Shown here: one piece after another, positions 1 through 6,020 of the stretch | How the letters are laid out: each line of letters begins with the position of its first letter | Position numbering within the stretch: the first letter of the stretch is position 1 | Source: Ga0077536 sp043744805 | GTDB lineage: Bacteria; Pseudomonadota; Gammaproteobacteria; Ga0077536 | DNA length: 6,020 nucleotides | Assembly: GCA_043744805.1 (NCBI GenBank) | Contig: JAYTTZ010000206.1 | Span: 1 to 6,020 of the forward strand | Direction: 5' to 3' | The notes under the pieces: model-generated | What the model saw: the letters and a program-made list of their open reading frames with translations, nothing else | Databases searched by the model: none | What the model was told of the DNA's origin: nothing | Translations under genes and position numbers: made by a program

Positions 1-10
1 GGCTAACTCC

Positions 11-1600
11 ATGTTCAAGGTTTTCGTCGCCGACAAGCTCGCGCCCGAGGGCATTGCGGCACTCAAGGAATATCCCGGGATTGAAGTCGATTTCGCGCAC
101 GGCCTGGATGTCGACGCGGCCATCCTGCACATCGCCGACGCCGACGCCGTCATCGTCCGCAGTGAAACCAAGATCCGCGGCAAGCTGCTGGAAGCCGCGA
201 CCAGGCTGAAGGTCGTGGGACGCGCCGGCATCGGCGTGGACAACATCGACCTCGACGCCACCACTGAACGCGGCATCGTGGTGCTGAACACCCCGGACGC
301 CAACGCCACCACCACGGCGGAGCTGGCCATTGCCCACCTCTTCTCGCTGTCCCGCTCGCTGCCGCAGGCCGACAGCACCACCCGCGCTGGCCAGTGGCTG
401 CGCTCGAAGTTCATCGGCTCGGAAGTCACTGGCAAGACCATCGGCATCGTGGGCTTTGGCACGATTGGCCGCCTGGTGTCGGAACGTGCACGTGGGCTCA
501 AGCTCCGGGTGCTGGGCTTCGATCCTTTCGTCAATCCGCAGACCTTCGCCGACTACGGCGTGGAGCGCGTTGAGCTCGACGCGCTGCTCGCGCAGTCCGA
601 CTACGTGACCCTGCACTGCCCGATGACCAACGACACGCGCAACTTGCTCTCGGCCGAACGCTTGAAGCTCATGAAGAAGGGCGCACGCCTCATCAACTGC
701 GCGCGCGGTGGACTGGTGGATGAAGCCGCGCTGCTCGAAGCCGTGCAAAGCGGGCACCTGGCCGGCGCGGCGCTCGATGTGTTCGAGAAGGAACCACCAG
801 GCGAGTCATCGCTGTTCGGCGAACCGCGCATCCAGTTCACGCCGCACCTCGGGGCCTCCACCGAGGAAGCCCAGACCGCCACCGGCGTTGAAATCGCCCA
901 CCAGATCGCAGCCTTCCTGTTGAAGGGCGAAATCCGCAATGCCGTGAACATCAAGAGCGTGCCGCCGGAACGCCTCGCCCAGCTGCAGCCTTACGTGCAA
1001 CTCGCGCAACGCCTCGGCAAGCTGCTTGCCGGGATGGTCGATGGCGCCGTCCAGGACATTGAAATCTGCCAGTACGGTGCAGCCGCCGATCTCGACAGCC
1101 AGCCGCTGGTCGCCGCCGTGATCGCCGGCCTCCTGCAGGATCACATCGATACGCCCATCAACCGGGTCAACGCCGCGCACCTTGCGCGCCGCCAGGGCAT
1201 CCGGCTGTCCGAAACCAGATGCACCGACGTGCGCGATTACCTCGCCATCCTGCGCGTGACGGCCAAGACCGAGCACGGCAGCTGCTGCCTCGAAGGTACC
1301 TTGTTCGACGGCCGCCATCCGCGCCTCGTACGGGTCAACGAGTACGCCCTCGAAGCCCCGCTCGAAGGCCACGTGGTGTTCACGCGCCACGCAGATCGCC
1401 CGGGGGTCATCGGCGCCCTGGGTGAACTCCTGGGTCGCGAGCACATCAACATCTCCCGGATGCAGGTGGGTGCGGCGGAAGGCCGCGACACGGCCATCGG
1501 CGTGCTGGGCGTGGCTAAGTCGCTGACGGCGGACCAGCTCGATGCCATCCGCGCCATCGAGGCCGTGGACAAGGTCCTGCAGGTGGAATTCTCCGCGTAA
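11..1600 (+). CDS. serA: D-3-phosphoglycerate dehydrogenase, long (ASB + ACT) form
   Basis: This cytosolic enzyme oxidises 3-phosphoglycerate to 3-phosphohydroxypyruvate with NAD+, the first committed step of serine synthesis. The 529-residue length matches the long SerA class (about 525-530), not the roughly 410-residue E. coli type. The substrate domain is formed by about residues 1-97 and 288-315, and the NAD-binding domain by about 98-287. The dinucleotide loop GFGTIG is at 148-153, followed by the acidic residue D171 in GFDPF. The catalytic set is R232 (ARGGLVDE), E261 (EKEPP) and H279 (PHLGAS). An intervening ASB-type domain spans about 320-450 and a C-terminal ACT domain about 455-527 (HADRPGVIG near 460), which in relatives is linked to serine feedback. 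The ATG at 11 fits the usual family N-terminus (MFKVFVADKL). Only 10 nt lie upstream, so no ribosome binding site or promoter can be judged. The frame is intact and ends in TAA. It is probably co-transcribed with the DUF2333 gene downstream. Confidence 0.96.
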   Translation: MFKVFVADKLAPEGIAALKEYPGIEVDFAHGLDVDAAILHIADADAVIVRSETKIRGKLLEAATRLKVVGRAGIGVDNIDLDATTERGIVVLNTPDANATTTAELAIAHLFSLSRSLPQADSTTRAGQWLRSKFIGSEVTGKTIGIVGFGTIGRLVSERARGLKLRVLGFDPFVNPQTFADYGVERVELDALLAQSDYVTLHCPMTNDTRNLLSAERLKLMKKGARLINCARGGLVDEAALLEAVQSGHLAGAALDVFEKEPPGESSLFGEPRIQFTPHLGASTEEAQTATGVEIAHQIAAFLLKGEIRNAVNIKSVPPERLAQLQPYVQLAQRLGKLLAGMVDGAVQDIEICQYGAAADLDSQPLVAAVIAGLLQDHIDTPINRVNAAHLARRQGIRLSETRCTDVRDYLAILRVTAKTEHGSCCLEGTLFDGRHPRLVRVNEYALEAPLEGHVVFTRHADRPGVIGALGELLGREHINISRMQVGAAEGRDTAIGVLGVAKSLTADQLDAIRAIEAVDKVLQVEFSA

Positions 1601-1630
1601 TCTGAAGTGCGGCCGTCGACGCGGTCGCGC

Positions 1631-1640
1631 GGGAGGAAGG
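1631..1640 (+). promoter_or_regulatory. Strong ribosome binding site for the DUF2333 gene
   Basis: The run GGGAGGAAGG holds a full GGAGG core at 1632-1636, with 8 nt between the core and the ATG at 1645. This fixes the start of the downstream gene. The 44-nt gap after serA shows no obvious terminator hairpin with a T tract, so read-through from serA is likely, with independent efficient initiation at this site. Confidence 0.8.
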
Positions 1641-1644
1641 ACAG

Positions 1645-2670
1645 ATGTGGACAGCGCTGCGTGAGTGGCTGCAGGCGGATGAAGCCGGTTGGCTGAAGCG
1701 CGGCGCCGTCACCGGCGCCAGCGCCCTGGTCCTGTTCTTCCTGGTGCTGGCCTTCGTGTTCGACGACGAACCCAAGGCCTTCGACGTCCGCGCCGTCGCG
1801 CGCGCGCGCAGCGCCAACAACACCGACGTCCCGGTGCGTGGCGCGGTGCTGGCGGCCAGCCTCATCGAGGTCATCGATCGCCTGCTCCACAAGCGGGGTG
1901 GCTTTCTCACCAACGACATCTTGCCGCCCGGCGTGTTCATGGACAACATGCCCAACTGGGAGTGGGGTGTGCTGGTGCAGTCGCGGGATCTGGCCATTGC
2001 GCTGCGCAACGACTTCTCCCGCTCGCAGACCCAGTCCACCGAAGATCCCGACCTCATCAAGGTCGACAACCACCTGCGCATCGATTCCGAATCCTGGATG
2101 TTTCCGGCGGCGGAAGACCAGTACACCGAAGCCGAGGACGCGCTTACCCGCTACCTGCAGCGCATTTCCGATCCAAACCAGACCCAGTCCCAGTTCTACG
2201 CGCGCGCCGACAACCTCGTGAAATGGTTAGCCGTGGTGGAGAAGCGCCTGGGTGATTTGTCGCAGCGCCTCGGCGCGAGCGTGGGCCAGGTCCGCATCAA
2301 TACCGATCTGGCCGGGGACGCCAGTGCGGAGCGGTCCACCGCGGCGCCCGACGTGGTGACGGTAAAGACCCCCTGGCTGCAAATCGACGATGTGTTCTAC
2401 GAGGCCCGTGGATCCAGCTGGGCGCTGCTGCATTTCCTGCGCGCGGTCGAAGTGGACTTCGGCAACGTGCTGGAGAAAAAGAACGCACTGGTGAGCTTGC
2501 GCCAGATCATCCGCGAACTTGAAGGCACGCAGGACATGATCTGGAGCCCGCTGGTGCTGAACGGCGAAGGTTTCGGCTTCGTGGCCAACCACTCGCTGGT
2601 GATGGCGTCCTACGTTGCGCGGGCCAACGCCGCGATCATCGAACTGCGGATGTTGCTGGAACGCGGCTGA
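1645..2670 (+). CDS. DUF2333 family single-pass inner-membrane protein, function unknown
   Basis: A 341-residue protein that I assign to DUF2333 from family memory, mainly the segment around residues 84-135 (GGFLTNDILPPG, DNMPNWEWGVLVQSRDL, ALRNDFSRSQTQSTEDPDL). Residues 1-19 form a short, charged, Trp-containing cytoplasmic N-terminus. Residues 21-39 are one hydrophobic membrane helix (ending LVLFFLVLAFVF) with no signal peptidase site, followed by an acidic DDEP, so the remaining 300 residues are predicted to be periplasmic. The rest is mostly helical, with amphipathic stretches at about 155-210 and 255-340. I see no catalytic motif, metal-binding cluster or lipobox. The start is fixed by the strong ribosome binding site just upstream. 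It sits 44 nt after serA on the same strand, so an operon is likely, although no functional link to serine synthesis is known to me. The gene ends in TGA at 2668-2670, right before the convergent junction. Confidence 0.85.
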   Translation: MWTALREWLQADEAGWLKRGAVTGASALVLFFLVLAFVFDDEPKAFDVRAVARARSANNTDVPVRGAVLAASLIEVIDRLLHKRGGFLTNDILPPGVFMDNMPNWEWGVLVQSRDLAIALRNDFSRSQTQSTEDPDLIKVDNHLRIDSESWMFPAAEDQYTEAEDALTRYLQRISDPNQTQSQFYARADNLVKWLAVVEKRLGDLSQRLGASVGQVRINTDLAGDASAERSTAAPDVVTVKTPWLQIDDVFYEARGSSWALLHFLRAVEVDFGNVLEKKNALVSLRQIIRELEGTQDMIWSPLVLNGEGFGFVANHSLVMASYVARANAAIIELRMLLERG

Positions 2671-2674
2671 GTTC

Positions 2675-2694
2675 GCAGGCCCGCCGGGCCCTGC
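2675..2694 (+). other. Small GC-rich hairpin after the DUF2333 stop codon
   Basis: Four nt after the TGA, GCAGGCCC (2675-2682) can pair with GGG-C-CCTGC (2686-2694) around the loop GCC (2683-2685). This gives an 8-bp stem with one bulged C at 2689. No T tract follows, so it is not a textbook intrinsic terminator. It could still stall polymerase or protect the 3' end of the serA-DUF2333 message. In so GC-rich a region, chance pairing is also plausible. Confidence 0.35.
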
Positions 2695-2701
2695 CTGCAG
2701 C

Positions 2702-2776
2702 CTAGCAGCCTGTCGGACTTGGGGAGCGTCGGCTGGGGCCGATTCTCGCTATCGACGCCCCAAGTCCGACAGGCTG

Positions 2777-2780
<4 letters not shown>
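2702..2780. repeat. 79-nt palindrome with perfect 23-nt arms between convergent genes
   Basis: The left arm 2702-2724 and right arm 2758-2780 are exact reverse complements over 23 nt (the left arm begins CTAGCAGCCTGTCGGACTTG). They flank a 33-nt centre (2725-2757). Skipping AG at 2725-2726, CGTCG (2727-2731) pairs with CGACG (2753-2757), lengthening the stem by 5 bp. The outermost four bases on each side are CTAG, which is itself palindromic. They can therefore be read either as part of the arms or as a 4-bp target duplication around a 71-bp core (2706-2776). The last four bases overlap the stop codon of the carboxyltransferase gene. Possible identities are a non-autonomous mobile palindrome (MITE- or REP-like) or a bidirectional terminator for the two convergent operons; both can be true. 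No protein is encoded. The structure is directly visible; its identity and mobility are inference. Confidence 0.85.
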
Positions 2781-4384
<1,604 letters not shown>

Positions 4385-4389
4385 GGTGC

Positions 4390-4887
4390 TTACTCCGCCA
4401 CTGCGCGCAGGCTGACCAGCACCGCGCCTTTCTGAAAGGAAGCATTCCGCTCGACGTGGAAGGTCTCCACGATGCCGTCGCGCGGCGCGATGATGGTGAT
4501 CTGCATTTTCATCGACTCAATCACCAGCAGTGGCGCGCCGGCGGTGACTGCGCCGTCAGCCGCGGCCAGCACGTCCACCACCATGCCCGGCATCTCGGCG
4601 CGGATTTCATTCCCCGAGTGGCTCCCCTGAGCGGCGGCGACCACGGCTTCGAGGTAGTTCACGGAGAAGGTGCGGTCGTCGACCTTGAGGTGGATGCGCT
4701 CGCCTTCCTGCCGGCGCCACACCGTGAGTGGGTGGCCGTTGATGAGCAGGGTCACGGCGCCCGTGTCGGGCTCGTCGAATTCCTCCACCGTGTAGACGTG
4801 GTGGCCAACGCGCAGCTTGAGCTGCGGTCGACGGGCGAGGATTTCGACGTCGGTCGTCTTGCCATCGAGCGTGAGGGTGCTGGGCAT
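4390..4887 (-). CDS. Stand-alone biotin carrier protein with BT-barrel-like N-terminal region
   Basis: This 165-residue protein carries the biotin that shuttles between the biotin carboxylase and carboxyltransferase active sites. The C-terminal biotinyl domain covers about residues 93-163: EMPGMVVDVLAAADGAVTAGAPLLVIESMKM, with biotin expected on K127 of ESMKM, then APRDGIVETFHV and a terminal KGAVLVSL. Residues 1-85 are rich in beta strands (LKLRVGHHVYTVEEF, GAVTLLINGHPLTVWRR, ERIHLKVDDRTFSV). They correspond to the barrel of the BT domain that joins carboxylase and carrier in fused MCC-type alpha chains. I chose the ATG at 4887 because the frame runs open far upstream only as a shadow of the carboxylase gene, and because it falls at the domain edge. 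The ribosome binding site is weak (GGAA, 9 nt upstream). It lies 34 nt after the carboxylase stop and 5 nt before the carboxyltransferase start. A true split gene is favoured over a sequencing frameshift, but the latter is not excluded. Confidence 0.85.
   Translation of the reverse strand: MPSTLTLDGKTTDVEILARRPQLKLRVGHHVYTVEEFDEPDTGAVTLLINGHPLTVWRRQEGERIHLKVDDRTFSVNYLEAVVAAAQGSHSGNEIRAEMPGMVVDVLAAADGAVTAGAPLLVIESMKMQITIIAPRDGIVETFHVERNASFQKGAVLVSLRAVAE
4393..4399 (-). promoter_or_regulatory. Ribosome binding site for the carboxyltransferase gene, inside the carrier gene
   Basis: On the minus strand GGCGGAG ends 8 nt before the ATG at 4384. It lies in the last codons of the carrier gene, followed by TAA, then GCACC, then ATG. 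This arrangement supports translational coupling and decides the start of the downstream gene. Confidence 0.7.
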
Positions 4888-4921
4888 TTTAAGGGGTTCC
4901 GGCAGGAAGGTTGTGGAGACT

Positions 4922-6020
4922 TCAGTTACGCCAGGCGCCGATCGAGGCATGCGGTTCCGGGCAGTCGTGGACGAGGCGGCGGAATTCATCCGTGCCGAGC
5001 AGCGCCGCGATGAGCACCGCATTGTGTTCGTGATCGCCCAGCGCGGCGGCGGCAAGTGCCTCGGCGTGTTCGACCACGAAGCCCGTATGCAGGCGGCCCG
5101 CGAGGAACTCGGGATGGGCGAAAATCCTGCCGAGGTAATCCACGTTGTGGTCCACCCCCAGCAGCACCAGCTGGTCGATGGCATCACGCATGCGCTCGGC
5201 GGATTGCGCGCGCGATTCCCCCCAGGTGATGAGCTTGGCCAGCATGGAATCAAACGCTGCCGTGACCGCCAGCCCTTCGCGCAGGCCGCCATCGAAGCGC
5301 ACGCCTTCGCCACTGGGTTCGCGCAGCGCCAGCACCCGGCCCGTCGCCGGGCGGAAGTCGTATTCCGGTTGTTCGGCGCACACGCGGCATTCAAAGGCAT
5401 GGCCGTTCTGGGTGATGTCAGCCTGCTGCAAGCCAAGCGGCGCGCCTGCGGCGACGCGCAGCTGGAGCTCCACGAGATCAAGCCCCGTCACGCATTCGGT
5501 CACCGGATGCTCCACCTGCAGGCGGGTGTTCATTTCCAGGAAGTAGTACTCGCCGTCGGGGGCCAGGATGAACTCCACGGTGCCGGCGTTGCGATAGTTG
5601 GCGGCCGTCGCGAGTTTCACCGCTGCGGCACAGATGCGATCGCGCAGCGCGGGTGCGAGGTTGGGTGCGGGGGATTCCTCGATGATTTTCTGGAAGCGAC
5701 GCTGCACCGAACACTCGCGCTCGAACAGGTGCACCACGTGGCCCTGGTTGTCGCCGAAAACCTGCACTTCGATGTGGCGCGGGCGTTCGATGTAGCGTTC
5801 TGCGTACACCCGGCCGTCGGCGAAGTAGCGCAGGGCCTCGCTGCTGGCGGTGGCGGCGCGTGCCGGCAGGTCCTCGACGGCGCGGACGATGCTCATGCCC
5901 TTGCCGCCGCCACCAGCGGAAGCCTTGATGAGCAGCGGAAAGCCAACCTGGCGCGCGGCTTCGAGGAATTCCTCCAAGGTGCCGTCCTGCTTGCAGCTCG
6001 GCGCCACCGGCACACCCTGC
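4922..6020 (-). CDS. Biotin carboxylase subunit of acyl-CoA carboxylase, N-terminus outside window
   Basis: This ATP-grasp enzyme carboxylates biotin using ATP and bicarbonate. About 365 residues are visible. The reading frame continues to the window edge (GTG at 6011-6013 is an internal Val in GVPVAP), so roughly 125-130 N-terminal residues are missing by comparison with E. coli AccC. Visible motifs are the glycine-rich ATP loop KASAGGGGKGM (nt 5894-5926), RPRHIEVQV, ERECSVQRRFQKIIEESPAP, and FLEMNTRLQVEHPVTE (nt 5495-5542) with the metal- and bicarbonate-site Glu/Asn/Arg. The catalytic Arg is in GVRF (nt 5297-5299), followed by FDSMLAKLITWGE. All of these AccC active-site residues are kept. 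After the AccC-like end, about 38 further residues (GDHEHNAVLIAALLGTDEF to GAWRN) form a probable helix and match the start of the BT region in fused alpha chains; then comes TGA. There is no biotinyl domain, and the carrier is the next gene. Promoter and start lie beyond the window. Confidence 0.93.
   Translation of the reverse strand, partial: QGVPVAPSCKQDGTLEEFLEAARQVGFPLLIKASAGGGGKGMSIVRAVEDLPARAATASSEALRYFADGRVYAERYIERPRHIEVQVFGDNQGHVVHLFERECSVQRRFQKIIEESPAPNLAPALRDRICAAAVKLATAANYRNAGTVEFILAPDGEYYFLEMNTRLQVEHPVTECVTGLDLVELQLRVAAGAPLGLQQADITQNGHAFECRVCAEQPEYDFRPATGRVLALREPSGEGVRFDGGLREGLAVTAAFDSMLAKLITWGESRAQSAERMRDAIDQLVLLGVDHNVDYLGRIFAHPEFLAGRLHTGFVVEHAEALAAAALGDHEHNAVLIAALLGTDEFRRLVHDCPEPHASIGAWRN

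Noticed and set aside
1797..1809. Alternating CG run of 13 nt, a possible Z-DNA tract
   Set aside because: It encodes ordinary Ala-Arg codons in the DUF2333 gene and is within what such a GC-rich genome produces by chance.
806..2126. Minus-strand open frames of 203-278 codons opposite serA and the DUF2333 gene
   Set aside because: Shadows of confidently assigned plus-strand genes, with no recognisable domain, no ribosome binding site and biased composition.
4888..4921. Possible promoter or regulatory site between carboxylase and carrier genes
   Set aside because: Only 34 nt, with no convincing -10/-35 pair or hairpin; a weak GGAA is the only translation signal.
4456..5013. A 185-codon plus-strand open frame opposite the carrier gene
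   Set aside because: Antisense of the biotinyl domain gene and its junction with the carboxylase; His/Arg/Val-rich and without motifs.
4390..5481. A 363-codon version of the carrier protein starting at 5481
   Set aside because: The first ~198 codons are an off-frame reading of the biotin carboxylase gene, rich in Arg, Ser and Cys. Only the part from the ATG at 4887 looks like a real protein.
6011..6013. GTG as the start codon of the biotin carboxylase
   Set aside because: The frame stays open to the window edge and the residues before it (Gln-Gly) fit the family's AGVP segment. The first ~125 residues of the fold would otherwise be missing, so this is an internal Val.

Overview
The window is GC-rich (roughly two thirds G+C by eye), densely coding and bacterial. 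The DUF2333-type membrane protein and the style of the metabolic genes suggest a gammaproteobacterium, perhaps a Xanthomonadales/Nevskiales/Steroidobacter-like lineage; this placement is inference, not proof. I see no RNA genes, CRISPR arrays, transposase genes or phage genes.

Layout. The left half (11-2670) is a plus-strand pair: a long-form D-3-phosphoglycerate dehydrogenase (serA, first step of serine synthesis), then 44 nt later, behind a strong ribosome binding site, a single-pass inner-membrane protein of the DUF2333 family with unknown function. The right half (6020 down to 2777) is a minus-strand operon for a biotin-dependent acyl-CoA carboxylase. Its order is biotin carboxylase (5' end beyond the window), a small separate biotin carrier protein, and a carboxyltransferase of the 3-methylcrotonyl-CoA/geranyl-CoA carboxylase family. 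The two gene groups converge on a junction of about 106 nt (2671-2776). That junction holds a small GC hairpin and a striking 79-nt palindrome with perfect 23-nt arms.

How the genes work together. The biotin carboxylase would use ATP and bicarbonate to carboxylate biotin on the carrier, and the carboxyltransferase would pass the carboxyl group to an acyl-CoA. In the homologous enzymes that act on branched, unsaturated acyl-CoAs (LiuD, AtuF, animal MCC alpha), biotin carboxylase and carrier are one chain of about 650 residues. Here they are two genes, cut inside the region that matches the BT domain. The carboxyltransferase is mostly MCC-like but departs from MCC in one acyl-pocket segment, so the substrate is left open.

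The points most worth following are the split alpha subunit, the altered DSAGGFLP segment in the beta subunit, and the palindrome, whose outer CTAG contains the beta subunit's stop codon.
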